This document shows, one piece after another, positions 1 to 7,107 of a stretch of DNA of 11,373 nt; position 1 is the first letter of the stretch, and each line of letters starts with the position of its first letter. The notes below the pieces were generated by a model. It was not told the DNA's origin. It did not search any database and was given only the letters and a program-made list of their open reading frames with translations. The position numbers were made by a program, and so were the translations under genes. The stretch comes from Candidatus Methanophagales archaeon. GTDB lineage: Archaea; Halobacteriota; Syntropharchaeia; Alkanophagales; Methanospirareceae. The stretch lies in contig JAUWVD010000022.1 of NCBI GenBank assembly GCA_030617585.1, positions 1-11,373 on the forward strand, in the 5' to 3' direction.

Positions 1-210
1 AAAAAAGGGGATAAACTGGATGTTTACCGGTATTCGCTTTACATGAGGTTTGTAGAGGAAGGAGTGCATGAGACTAACGTGCCGAACATGGTAACTTATA
101 TTCTTGCCGATTACAGGGGCTATGATACACTTGGTGAAACCACCGTCATATTCACTGCCGGTGTGGCTGTCTTATTATTACTGAGGAGGAAGGAAAAGAG
201 ACCTGAATGA
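1..210 (+). CDS. MbhE-like / MrpA C-terminal-type antiporter subunit, 3' end
   Basis: The frame is open from the left edge to a TGA at 208-210, giving 69 residues of a protein that begins outside the window. The segment VTYILADYRGYDTLGE followed by a hydrophobic helix (TVIFTAGVAVLLLL) and a basic tail matches the C-terminal end of MbhE or of the long MrpA subunit, which sit in the membrane part of Na+/H+ antiporters and of Mrp-containing hydrogenase-like complexes. In these modules this subunit directly precedes MrpB and MrpC, and that is what follows here. Whether the parent is a stand-alone Mrp antiporter or a membrane-bound oxidoreductase cannot be told without the upstream genes. The family call is firm; the exact subunit name is less so. 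Confidence 0.75.
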   Translation, partial: KKGDKLDVYRYSLYMRFVEEGVHETNVPNMVTYILADYRGYDTLGETTVIFTAGVAVLLLLRRKEKRPE

Positions 211-275
211 GCAATGCAAATACGTAAAGATCCATTAATTATTGTCAATTTTTTGTTTTGGAGGCAAGATGCACT

Positions 276-767
276 ATGAATTCGAAGATTAGTGGTATGG
301 GTGGAGGTAAAGGTGGGGATGTCGTTGTAGAGACAGTGGCAAGGCTAATGGTGCCTTTTATCCAGTTATTTGGGTTATATGTGATTATACATGGTGCCGG
401 TGGGCCCGGTGGCGGATTCCAAGGCGGAGTTATAATCGCCTCGTCATTTGTCTTATATGTTATCGCTTTTGGTATCGTCAAAGCGGGTAATCGATTCTCA
501 GAGACAAAAAATACCATGCTTTTCAGTACTGGCGTGTATATCTACGCTGGTGTAGGCTTGCTATGTATAATCTGCGGTCTTGCTTTTGGTGCGCAGTTTC
601 TCAATTATGGCTACATACCATTAACACACCATTTTGAGGAGAACCGAGCTTTGGGTATGGACCTCGTAGAAATAGGAATCGGGATAACAGTGATGGCGGT
701 AATCACATCTATATTCTTTAACCTTGTGTGGAAGAGAGAGGGAGAAGAAGTGGAGGGAGAAGACTAA
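276..767 (+). CDS. mrpB: Mrp-type Na+/H+ antiporter subunit B (MnhB/MbhF family)
   Basis: This membrane subunit of an Mrp/Mbh-type cation antiporter module is 163 residues from the ATG at 276. A GGAGG at 260-264 supports that start over the in-frame TTG at 258, which lies inside the ribosome-binding site. The signature GPGGGFQGG is at about residues 43-51, after the first membrane helix (about 23-40). A second conserved block, ALGMDLVEIGIGITV, is at about 125-139 with the usual buried Glu (E132). Hydrophobic helices lie near 23-40, 52-70, 84-106 and 130-150, and the tail is acidic. The short N-terminal stretch MNSKISGMGGGKGG is glycine-rich and not obviously conserved. The gene follows the MbhE-like gene by 65 nt and is separated from mrpC by 2 nt, so B and C are surely co-transcribed. 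Confidence 0.9.
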   Translation: MNSKISGMGGGKGGDVVVETVARLMVPFIQLFGLYVIIHGAGGPGGGFQGGVIIASSFVLYVIAFGIVKAGNRFSETKNTMLFSTGVYIYAGVGLLCIICGLAFGAQFLNYGYIPLTHHFEENRALGMDLVEIGIGITVMAVITSIFFNLVWKREGEEVEGED

Positions 768-769
768 AA

Positions 770-1150
770 ATGATGGAATGGTTAATCGGGGAAATATTTG
801 ATAAATATAATTACTGGATTTCCATTGTGCTTATGCTCATTGGGTTCTATGCGATGATTGCAAAGGACAATCTGATAAAGAAGATCATCGGGTTGAACAT
901 ATTTCAGACTGCTATATTCCTATTCTACATATCGCTGGGCGATATAACAGGTGGAACCGAGCCAATCGTGATTGAAGGTCATAATGTTTTATATGTGAAT
1001 CCTTTACCTCATGTGCTTATCCTGACAGCGATAGTGGTAGGAGTCGCCACAACTGCAGTTGCGCTCGCTCTCGTAATAAGGATGTATGAGGCATATGGTA
1101 CGATAGAAGAATCGGAGATAATAGAGAAGGAGCGAGAAGCGGGAATGTAA
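770..1150 (+). CDS. mrpC: Mrp-type Na+/H+ antiporter subunit C (MnhC/MbhG, NuoK-like)
   Basis: This 126-residue membrane protein is homologous to NuoK of complex I and is the partner of MrpB in the antiporter module. The ATG at 770 is preceded by GGAGG at 752-756 inside the end of mrpB; an upstream in-frame GTG at 728 would add a low-complexity EERGRRSGGRR stretch and is rejected. Three helices are visible: about 15-31, 40-56 and 81-104. Family blocks are KDNLIKKIIGLNIFQ at 33-47 and NPLPHVLILTAIVVGVATTA around 77-96. The acidic C-terminal tail (EESEIIEKEREAG) is typical. No MrpD follows, although MrpC is normally followed by it; the next gene is trpB2 after 68 nt, so the module ends or is broken here. 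Confidence 0.9.
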   Translation: MMEWLIGEIFDKYNYWISIVLMLIGFYAMIAKDNLIKKIIGLNIFQTAIFLFYISLGDITGGTEPIVIEGHNVLYVNPLPHVLILTAIVVGVATTAVALALVIRMYEAYGTIEESEIIEKEREAGM

Positions 1151-1160
1151 ATAAAATACC

Positions 1161-1170
1161 ATATATTTTA
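1161..1170 (+). promoter_or_regulatory. Candidate TATA box upstream of trpB2
   Basis: The AT-rich block ATATATTTTA lies just after the mrpC stop. An archaeal start site about 25 nt downstream would fall near 1190 and leave a leader of roughly 30 nt to the ATG at 1219, with GAGAGGAT serving as a weak ribosome-binding site. This would give trpB2 its own transcript. The call rests on position and composition only. Confidence 0.35.
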
Positions 1171-1218
1171 TTTGCATTTATGCGGTTTTTGCAAAAAGAG
1201 AGAGGATAAAAAGAGAAA

Positions 1219-2574
1219 ATGAACGAGAAGATATTGCTTGACGAAGAAGAGATCCCGAAGGCATGGTATAACATACAGGCGGACCTGCCTTCACCATTGG
1301 ACCCGCCGATAAATCCTGCAACTATGGAGCCAATAAAGCCCGAGGATTTGGCGCCTATTTTCCCAATGGAATTGATAAAGCAGGAAGTGAGTACAGAGCG
1401 ATGGATCCCGATACCAGAAGAGGTAAGAGATGTTTACCGGCTATGGCGGCCCTCGCCGTTGTATAGGGCTCTTCGGTTAGAGAAGAAATTGAAGACGCCA
1501 GCGAGGATTTATTATAAATGGGAAGGCGTTAGCCCGCCCGGTAGTCACAAGCCAAACACGGCAATTGCACAGGCCTATTATAATATGAAGGAGGGCATAG
1601 AACGGATAGCCACGGAAACGGGAGCGGGTCAGTGGGGTTCCGCACTTGCATTTGGTACTATGCTGTTCGGATTGAAGTGCACGGTATATATGGTTGGTGC
1701 AAGTTACGACCGTAAACCATACCGGAAGGTAATGATGGAGATGTGGAATGCCGAGTTGTACAGAAGCCCAAGCAAGAACACGGAATTTGGAAGGAAACTA
1801 TTAAAAGAGGATCCGGATACACCAGGTAGTTTAGGTATTGCTATTTCAGAAGGAGTAGAGGATGCAGCGACACACGATGACACGCATTACGCCCTGGGTT
1901 CTGTTTTAAATCACGTTCTGTTACATCAATCAGTAATAGGATTGGAGGCGAAGAAGGCGTTTGAGCAGATAGATGAATATCCGGATGTGATATACGGTTG
2001 TGTAGGCGGCGGCAGTAATTTCTTTGGCTCTTGTTCCCCCTTCGTAGCAGATAAAATACGGGGCGATAAGCCGGACTTAAAAGTAGTTGGATGTGAGCCA
2101 ATGGCATGCCCAACACTGACCAAAGGGCTCTATCTATATGATTTTGGTGACTGTGCCGAGATGACACCTTTGTTGAAGATGTTCACGTTAGGGCATACAT
2201 TTGTCCCACCACCGATTCATGCAGGTGGGTTGAGATATCATGGTGATGCACCCTTACTGTGCAAGTTAGTTAAGGACGGCTGGATAGATGCAGTGGCATA
2301 TCATCAAAACGAGGTATTCAAAGCAGCGAAATTATTTGCCGAGACGGAAGGGATAATAATAGCACCTGAAACGGCACACGAAGTGAATGCAGTGATAAAT
2401 GAAGCGTTGAGATGCAAAGAAGAGGGCAAAGAGGAAGTGATATTCTTCAATAACAGTGGTCACGGGCATTTTGACATGGGGTCATACGATGTGTTTCTTA
2501 GAGGAGAACTGGTGGATTACGAGTATCCTGCGGAGTTGGTGAAGCAGTCGTTGGCTAAAGTGCCGAAGGTGTAA
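1219..2574 (+). CDS. trpB2: Tryptophan synthase beta-like protein, TrpB2 type
   Basis: This PLP enzyme condenses indole with serine to give tryptophan. It is the TrpB2 branch (about 450 residues, here 451), which is longer than classical TrpB and usually lies away from trpA, as here. The PLP lysine is K111 in GSHKPNTA. The catalytic-glutamate block ETGAGQWG is at 133-140, the phosphate-binding loop GGGSN at 263-267, and SGHGHFD at 413-419 near the C-terminus. The insert ASYDRKPYRKVMMEMWNAEL (161-180) and the N-terminal extension before residue 70 are typical of TrpB2. No other trp genes are nearby. TrpB2 enzymes are thought to act in indole salvage or as the main TrpB where TrpB1 is absent; which applies here cannot be seen. 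The start at 1219 gives the usual N-terminus. Confidence 0.95.
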   Translation: MNEKILLDEEEIPKAWYNIQADLPSPLDPPINPATMEPIKPEDLAPIFPMELIKQEVSTERWIPIPEEVRDVYRLWRPSPLYRALRLEKKLKTPARIYYKWEGVSPPGSHKPNTAIAQAYYNMKEGIERIATETGAGQWGSALAFGTMLFGLKCTVYMVGASYDRKPYRKVMMEMWNAELYRSPSKNTEFGRKLLKEDPDTPGSLGIAISEGVEDAATHDDTHYALGSVLNHVLLHQSVIGLEAKKAFEQIDEYPDVIYGCVGGGSNFFGSCSPFVADKIRGDKPDLKVVGCEPMACPTLTKGLYLYDFGDCAEMTPLLKMFTLGHTFVPPPIHAGGLRYHGDAPLLCKLVKDGWIDAVAYHQNEVFKAAKLFAETEGIIIAPETAHEVNAVINEALRCKEEGKEEVIFFNNSGHGHFDMGSYDVFLRGELVDYEYPAELVKQSLAKVPKV

Positions 2575-2582
2575 ATAAACCC

Positions 2583-2602
2583 TTTTTCCTTTCCCTTTTT
2601 TT
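2583..2602 (+). terminator. T-rich archaeal-type terminator after trpB2
   Basis: Three runs of T (5, 3 and 7 bases) separated by C pairs begin 8 nt after the trpB2 stop. Archaeal RNA polymerase commonly terminates at such tracts without a hairpin, and no stem-loop is seen. It lies just before the mptD promoter, which fits separate transcription of trpB2 and mptD. Confidence 0.5.
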
Positions 2603-2609
2603 GAAAGTT

Positions 2610-2618
2610 CATATAAAT
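2610..2618 (+). promoter_or_regulatory. Candidate promoter of mptD (BRE plus TATA box)
   Basis: CATATAAAT is preceded by a purine-rich GAAAG (2603-2607) in the BRE position. Initiation about 25 nt downstream would fall near 2640 and leave a leader of about 33 nt before the ATG at 2673. A second TATA-like string at 2651-2658 is only about 18 nt from the ATG and is too close. Confidence 0.45.
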
Positions 2619-2672
2619 CAATAACAAAGTTGGTAACTCCTGGTTCTACGCATATAATGTAAGAGAGCGAAA

Positions 2673-3053
2673 ATGGAAAAGGAAAGCGGATTGTGGATAG
2701 AAGAGAAGGTATTGGATAGGGATATCGCCGTATTCGAAGCAGGCATCAAATTAGGTGCCCTATACCATCAGTTTATAGGCACACCCGTGAGTACGGCAAC
2801 AGTAGATGTGTTAGAGACCGCAATCGAGAGAAGCGTATCACTCCAGCCGTGGGCGAACGCAGTGGAAGTGGAAATAGATAGAGAAAAGGTACGGGAGAGC
2901 GAAAATGAGTTCAGATATTGTGAGTTACGTGGTGAAATGCTGGATGTTAATGTCGTTGTCAGGTATGAAGAAGTGGAAGTGCATGTGCGTGTGAGATACG
3001 AAGAGGATATGGGTTATCCGTTGATGCGTGTAGAAAAGGTACTCATGAAGTAG
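2673..3053 (+). CDS. mptD: Archaeal dihydroneopterin aldolase MptD
   Basis: The 126-residue product matches the archaeal DHNA family (MptD, MJ1585-like), which cleaves 7,8-dihydroneopterin to 6-hydroxymethyl-7,8-dihydropterin and glycolaldehyde in methanopterin synthesis. The hallmark FEAGIKLGALYHQFIGTPVS spans residues 21-40. Residues reported to matter in this family (a Glu, a His, a Gln and a Tyr) have clear counterparts in E22, H32, Q58 and probably Y115; the spacing of the first three matches the M. jannaschii enzyme as I remember it. The gene has its own promoter and overlaps the 3' end of ppaC by 11 bp. It points to a tetrahydromethanopterin-using C1 metabolism, as in methanogens and their relatives. 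Confidence 0.88.
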   Translation: MEKESGLWIEEKVLDRDIAVFEAGIKLGALYHQFIGTPVSTATVDVLETAIERSVSLQPWANAVEVEIDREKVRESENEFRYCELRGEMLDVNVVVRYEEVEVHVRVRYEEDMGYPLMRVEKVLMK

Positions 3054-4686
3054 TGCAGAAGTATCCGATTTTAGGAATAAAATCCTTCTTCCGCGATAAC
3101 GTCTGTGGTATATGGCATTTGCCGTTCTGTACTACAACATCAAACGCCTTTTCAATTATACGCTTATCGCCTTTAACAAAGACCTCCTCCCCCTGCTCCA
3201 GCGGATTTGTAATGAGAAGAGCCACTAAATCGTATCCTTTTTCATCAAATAAGGCCCCCATTTCTAACATAATAGCCGCTTCTTTAGCCTTTATCTCTTC
3301 TTTATCTATTACCATAATTTGACTCACGGCAATTTTTTTAGTGCCCAGCGAATATTCTTTAAAATCATGAAGCAGGATCTCTTTGGCAGATTTACCTTTT
3401 ATGTTTATACTTGCCTTTAAGAGTTCTTTACCATATTTGTCTATTTCAATGTCTGCGATTAGAGCTAATTTACGTGCTACTTCTTTATCTTGATCCGTTG
3501 TTGTTGATAATGTCAAAATCAAAGTATCCGATAGAATACCAGAAAGAAGCAATCCCGCTATATCAGGTGGAATGTCTATCTGATGCAGGAACATTAATTG
3601 CGCAACAATTGTGCATGTGCTGCCAATAGGCTCATTACAAACGTGAATGGGCATTAGAGTTGATATGTCCCCGACCCTATGATGGTCAATGATTTCCAAT
3701 ATATGCGCTTCTTGCACGCCGTCAACAGCCTGCGAAATCTCATTATGGTCAACTAGAATAACTTTTTTGCTTATCTGATGCAGTAAATCCGTCCGGGTAA
3801 CAATGCTAATTAAGCGGTTGTCGCTGTCCACAATTAACGCACAGCGATATTTCGATTCTAATACTCGCGGTTTCAATTCGGAAATTCGCGTATAAAGCCC
3901 TGCTACCGGGACATTCTTCGATAATATCGAATAGAGAGGGGTGGATAGATCAAGTAATCTTGCGGTAGTAAAGGTATCCTGAGGCGAAGAGATGATCAAA
4001 GCACCCTTTTTAGTTGCTAACCTACGGACTTCATGGCCAATCGCGGAATCACCCGTAATTATAAGTGCCGAACAGTCAGCATTGATCAAATCTAATTGGA
4101 TGTCATATCGATCGCCTAAAATAACGATGTCCCCAGGTCGGATTTTGTTTACAATCGTTGCTTTTTGCATCGCCGCGATAAAAACTCTGCCCGTTAAACT
4201 TTCAATCTTATTCGGATTCGCAATTACTTTCCCGTTTAAGGTAGTGACCAGGATATTCAGATCAATCGGAGTTGTTGATAAGTCCTTGCGTCCCAGATTG
4301 CCGATGTAATACTCTGCGATGTCCTTTAGACCAACGATCCCCAATAGCTTTTTACCTGAGTCTACGATCGGAACAGTGCGGATATTCTTTTCCCTTATTA
4401 GAACTGCAGCATCTCTTATCGAGTTATTAGGTGATGCTACAATGGGATCTTTCAATTCCATATCACTGACGGTAGCGGCAAGACTTTCTATCTCCATCGG
4501 TGACTCAATTTCAAATCGGTCGAGCACAAACTTTGTTTCGCTATTCAAACTACCAGCTCGGGCCGGGGCATAGATGTAGCGCTTATCCAGGACATTTTTG
4601 AAGTATGCGTAGCCGATAGCGGAACAGACGGAATCGGAATCCGGATTTTTGTGCCCGATAACAAACACTTGCTTCTGATACTCCAT
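3043..4686 (-). CDS. ppaC: Family II (DHH) inorganic pyrophosphatase with CBS-DRTGG-CBS regulatory insert
   Basis: This soluble metal-dependent pyrophosphatase (PPi to 2 Pi) is 547 residues, compared with about 310 for the simple form. Catalytic motifs are GHKNPDSDS (11-19, metal ligands H12, D16, D18), VDHNE (312-316), IDHH (333-336), SDTL (386-389) and SRKKD (531-535), the last in the C-terminal DHHA2 domain. Between about residues 70 and 306 lies a regulatory insert: CBS (about 72-130), a DRTGG-like domain (about 135-245) and a second CBS (about 250-306). In characterised bacterial CBS-pyrophosphatases this insert binds adenine nucleotides, with AMP or ADP inhibiting and ATP or diadenosine polyphosphates activating. 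All core metal-binding residues are present, so it should be active. It starts 24 nt after the artA stop, so the two form an operon. Confidence 0.93.
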   Translation of the reverse strand: MEYQKQVFVIGHKNPDSDSVCSAIGYAYFKNVLDKRYIYAPARAGSLNSETKFVLDRFEIESPMEIESLAATVSDMELKDPIVASPNNSIRDAAVLIREKNIRTVPIVDSGKKLLGIVGLKDIAEYYIGNLGRKDLSTTPIDLNILVTTLNGKVIANPNKIESLTGRVFIAAMQKATIVNKIRPGDIVILGDRYDIQLDLINADCSALIITGDSAIGHEVRRLATKKGALIISSPQDTFTTARLLDLSTPLYSILSKNVPVAGLYTRISELKPRVLESKYRCALIVDSDNRLISIVTRTDLLHQISKKVILVDHNEISQAVDGVQEAHILEIIDHHRVGDISTLMPIHVCNEPIGSTCTIVAQLMFLHQIDIPPDIAGLLLSGILSDTLILTLSTTTDQDKEVARKLALIADIEIDKYGKELLKASINIKGKSAKEILLHDFKEYSLGTKKIAVSQIMVIDKEEIKAKEAAIMLEMGALFDEKGYDLVALLITNPLEQGEEVFVKGDKRIIEKAFDVVVQNGKCHIPQTLSRKKDFIPKIGYFCTTS

Positions 4687-4710
4687 GAACTATCCATTCC
4701 TATTGATAGC

Positions 4711-5535
4711 TTAAATAGCTTTGTGCACGCGGAAGGAGCTCGTTAATGCTGCGATAAAGTCCTCTACAAAGTCCAATGCCTCCGGTAGTATCTTGAATAC
4801 GGCATAAGCAATAGCAATCAAAGCAAGCAGTGCGAATATTCTTGCAATTACGTTGTGAGCGATAAAAAAGCTGTCGAGTGGGGGGCCAAACCAAAGCTCG
4901 AAATATGCCGCGCTGACAAAAACGTCCCTGACTATATTCGCTGCATAAATAACCGGTACCGAGACAAAAAAGGCTTTTAACTTTCGTCTTATTGGTGCTT
5001 TTACACCAAAGATCAGTCCAATAAAAATAACCATGCCCTGTATCGCAGTGCAAGCTAAGATTATCGTTATCGGTTGATAGATTGCATGAAAAGAACAGTC
5101 GGTTGTGTAGATACATGAAGGTGGGACCATATAAACACCTAGATTGAAAATATTTAGCACAATAGTTGTGATTTTAGCGGTAATGAATATGAGCGAATCA
5201 CCGAGAACTGTAATTTCGGCGAAAGGGAAGTAGAAGACAGCGGATATAAGTGCGATTTTTGTTAGCGTGTACAGCGAATCCTCTTCCCTTCTTTCGCTTA
5301 GCGTTGGTCTTAGCATAATAAAAGCTAAAATAAGCGATAACGCAAGAAGTACGAGAACTAAAGAAGCGTCAAAGTATTCTTCCTTAGCTAAGTAATCGTC
5401 CGCTTCGAAATAGCAGTAACCGGCGATTGAAATCCAACCCGGAGCGCTTACCGCTCTCTTATGCACTAACAGCGCCAGAAAGAGAAAGCCTATTGCAATA
5501 AACGGGAGGCTAAACTGGATGACCGATTCAATCAT
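4711..5535 (-). CDS. artA: Archaeosortase A-type transpeptidase
   Basis: This 274-residue polytopic membrane protein belongs to the exosortase/archaeosortase family, which processes a C-terminal tripartite signal (PGF-CTERM type) and in haloarchaea links the protein to a lipid. The family motifs are in order: ACTAIQG with the catalytic Cys at C162, NIVRD with R203, and FIAHNVIARI with H227. Hydrophobic segments lie near 6-25, 57-76, 91-108, 113-138, 155-177, 189-210 and 224-250. The loop CIYTTDCSFH (141-150) carries two extra cysteines and is probably outside the cell. The call to ArtA rather than another archaeosortase class rests on the ACTAIQ and HNVIAR motifs. No PGF-CTERM substrate gene is in the window. 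The start ATG at 5535 has a weak ribosome-binding site. Confidence 0.85.
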   Translation of the reverse strand: MIESVIQFSLPFIAIGFLFLALLVHKRAVSAPGWISIAGYCYFEADDYLAKEEYFDASLVLVLLALSLILAFIMLRPTLSERREEDSLYTLTKIALISAVFYFPFAEITVLGDSLIFITAKITTIVLNIFNLGVYMVPPSCIYTTDCSFHAIYQPITIILACTAIQGMVIFIGLIFGVKAPIRRKLKAFFVSVPVIYAANIVRDVFVSAAYFELWFGPPLDSFFIAHNVIARIFALLALIAIAYAVFKILPEALDFVEDFIAALTSSFRVHKAI

Positions 5536-5588
5536 AAATATCTAAGGATAAAAGTGTTATAAAAAAGAAATGAACTTCTCTCACCAAC

Positions 5589-5598
5589 CTTTATAAAG
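5589..5598. promoter_or_regulatory. Palindromic TATA box in the divergent artA / eL18 promoter region
   Basis: CTTTATAAAG is a perfect 10-bp palindrome in the 109-nt gap between artA (leftward) and the eL18 gene (rightward). Rightward initiation would fall near 5620, about 25 nt before the eL18 ATG. Leftward initiation would fall near 5567, about 30 nt before the artA ATG. A second TATA-like element, TTATAAAAAA at 5557-5566, could also serve eL18 in place of the palindrome. Which strand each box serves cannot be decided by eye. Confidence 0.5.
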
Positions 5599-5644
5599 TG
5601 GTATCCTAAAAGATTCAAAGGCGAATGGCGAAAGCGAAAAGAAG

Positions 5645-6004
5645 ATGAGAAGAAAAAGGAAGACAAACCCACAGCTTGATAAGCTAATAGATGATTTGAA
5701 TAGGAATGCAAGAGAAAGCAGTGCACCTATATGGCGAGATATAGCGAAGCGATTAGAGCGACCACGAAGGAATTACGCAGAGGTGAACCTAAGTAGGATA
5801 AATAGATATTCAAATGCGAATGATACGATATTAGTACCGGGGAAGGTACTGAGTGCGGGAGCGATTGATAAACCGGTTACTGTTGCCGCATTGGGATTCA
5901 GTAAAAAGGCGTACGAAAAAATTAGCAATGGCGGGAAGTGCATACGTATCGAGGAATTGATAAAAGCAAATCCCAAAGGATCCGGTGTGAAGATAATCGC
6001 TTAA
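5645..6004 (+). CDS. rpl18e: Large-subunit ribosomal protein eL18 (L18e)
   Basis: This 119-residue archaeal/eukaryotic large-subunit protein is a single-domain L15/L18e fold. Recognisable blocks are KTNPQLDKLIDDLNRNARES near the N-terminus, APIWRDIAKRLERPRR (about 27-42), VNLSRINRY, VLVPGKVLSAG-like ILVPGKVLSAG (about 62-72), VTVAALGFS and the C-terminal NPKGSGVKII. The ATG at 5645 is the first usable start; an ATG at 5625 in the same transcript opens only a 7-codon reading frame. It leads the usual archaeal cluster eL18, uL13, uS9, rpoN, rpoK, and the gene order confirms the call. Confidence 0.96.
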   Translation: MRRKRKTNPQLDKLIDDLNRNARESSAPIWRDIAKRLERPRRNYAEVNLSRINRYSNANDTILVPGKVLSAGAIDKPVTVAALGFSKKAYEKISNGGKCIRIEELIKANPKGSGVKIIA

Positions 6005-6040
6005 TTCAATTTAATAAAATAACATAAGATAACAAAGGCG

Positions 6041-6484
6041 ATGGAAGAGGAAATGGAGATAGTAGATGGGGATGGTCTCATTTTGGGTAGATTGGCGAGT
6101 GGCGTAGCGAAAGAATTGCTGAACGATACGGAAAAGGAAATCGCAATCGTTAACGCAGAACGAGTGGTAATAAGTGGCTCAAAAGTGAGAACTTTTAAGG
6201 ATTACAAACAGAAGAAGGACAGAGGCTCCAGAGAACAAGGACCTTTCTTCCCTAGAATGCCTGATAGAATTCTAAAGCGAACAATAAGGGGGATGCTCCC
6301 CTATAAGCGGGCAAGGGGCAAAGATGCACTCTCTCGAGTGAAAGTTTATCTGGGCATACCAGAAGAATATGAAAAGATGGAACGGAAAAGGGTAGAATAT
6401 GCAGAGGCTTATAGGTTGTCTCGTAAATACGTAACCTTGGGGGAGGTGAGTGAAAAGTTAGGATGGTCACCAAAGCAAAGGTAA
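6041..6484 (+). CDS. rpl13: Large-subunit ribosomal protein uL13
   Basis: This 147-residue uL13 of archaeal type shows IVDGDGLILGRLAS at about 7-20, IAIVNAERVVISGS (about 34-47), the basic stretch PFFPRMPDRILKRTIRGMLP (68-87) and a helical C-terminus. The ATG at 6053 (MEIVDGDG) is nearer the usual family start than the one at 6041, but neither has a clear ribosome-binding site at good spacing, so the longer form is given with the start uncertain by 4 residues. Its last 22 nt overlap the start of the uS9 gene, a sign of translational coupling. Confidence 0.96.
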   Translation: MEEEMEIVDGDGLILGRLASGVAKELLNDTEKEIAIVNAERVVISGSKVRTFKDYKQKKDRGSREQGPFFPRMPDRILKRTIRGMLPYKRARGKDALSRVKVYLGIPEEYEKMERKRVEYAEAYRLSRKYVTLGEVSEKLGWSPKQR

Positions 6485-6912
6485 AAACCAAAGCAAAGGT
6501 AAAAAAGGTAGTTAACCAGGTTGGTAAGAGGAAGACTGCAGTTGCACGAGTAACGATAAAAGAGGGTAAGGGAGAAGTGAGGATAAACAAGAAGCCGCTG
6601 GAAATAATGGAGCCAGAAGTGGTAAGAACAAAAATATCAGAACCTTTGTTTATCGCTTCTCAGCTTCAGGATGTTGATATTGAGGGCATTGATGTGGCGG
6701 TAAATGTAAAAGGGGGCGGTTTTATGGGGCAGGCAGAGGCTGTTCGGACCGCTATAGCTCGTGGATTAGTGGAGTGGACGGCAAGTGAAACGTTGAAGGA
6801 GTCTTATCTGGACTATGATAGAAGCTTGTTCGTCAGTGACATGCGGAATAAGGAGCTAAAAAAAGCCGGTGCAAAGGGTGCAAGGGCAAAGAGGCAGAAG
6901 TCTTATCGGTGA
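6463..6912 (+). CDS. rps9: Small-subunit ribosomal protein uS9
   Basis: This 149-residue uS9 has the core GKRKTAVARV at 21-30, the GGGFMGQAEAVRTAIARGL region (about 84-102) and the basic tail ending GARAKRQKSYR that reaches the ribosomal P-site in this family. The ATG at 6463 lies inside the uL13 gene. The first 14 residues contain an exact doubled TKAKVK caused by an 18-bp tandem duplication. The conserved domain only begins near residue 16, so this lysine-rich extension is additional; start codons inside the core would cut the domain, so 6463 is accepted. rpoN follows after 7 nt. Confidence 0.96.
   Translation: MVTKAKVKTKAKVKKVVNQVGKRKTAVARVTIKEGKGEVRINKKPLEIMEPEVVRTKISEPLFIASQLQDVDIEGIDVAVNVKGGGFMGQAEAVRTAIARGLVEWTASETLKESYLDYDRSLFVSDMRNKELKKAGAKGARAKRQKSYR
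6469..6504 (+). repeat. 18-bp perfect tandem duplication across the uL13/uS9 junction
   Basis: ACCAAAGCAAAGGTAAAA occurs twice in a row (6469-6486 and 6487-6504) without a mismatch. The first copy contains the uL13 stop codon (6482-6484); both copies are read in the uS9 frame as TKAKVK. The length is a multiple of three, so uS9 stays in frame. Confidence 0.95.
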
Positions 6913-6919
6913 TGGCTTT

Positions 6920-7105
6920 ATGATTCCTGTTAGATGTTACACCTGTGGAAGAATAGTATCAGACGTTTGGGATGTCTACAAAGAGCGGATAAAGCAAGAG
7001 GATCCGGGGCAAGTGCTGGACGATTTGGGTGTAAAGAGATACTGCTGTCGGCGAATGCTTATAACGCACGCAGAGTTGATAGATGAGATTGCACCGTATG
7101 AATGA
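6920..7105 (+). CDS. rpoN: DNA-directed RNA polymerase subunit N (Rpb10 homologue)
   Basis: This 61-residue assembly subunit of archaeal RNA polymerase is the homologue of eukaryotic Rpb10. The zinc site is visible as C6-x-x-C9 in MIPVRCYTCG and C42-C43 in YCCRRM. The start MIPVRC is nearly invariant in archaea, which fixes the ATG at 6920, 7 nt after the uS9 stop; an upstream in-frame ATG at 6869 would add 17 residues read from inside uS9 and is rejected. The symbol here is the archaeal subunit, not bacterial sigma-54. Confidence 0.97.
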   Translation: MIPVRCYTCGRIVSDVWDVYKERIKQEDPGQVLDDLGVKRYCCRRMLITHAELIDEIAPYE

Positions 7106-7107
7106 TG

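Noticed and set aside
1841..2167. Minus-strand 108-codon open reading frame
   Set aside because: It lies wholly inside trpB2 on the opposite strand and has no recognisable domain.
4700..5116. Minus-strand 138-codon open reading frame
   Set aside because: It is in another frame of artA; the artA frame carries all family motifs and this one has none.
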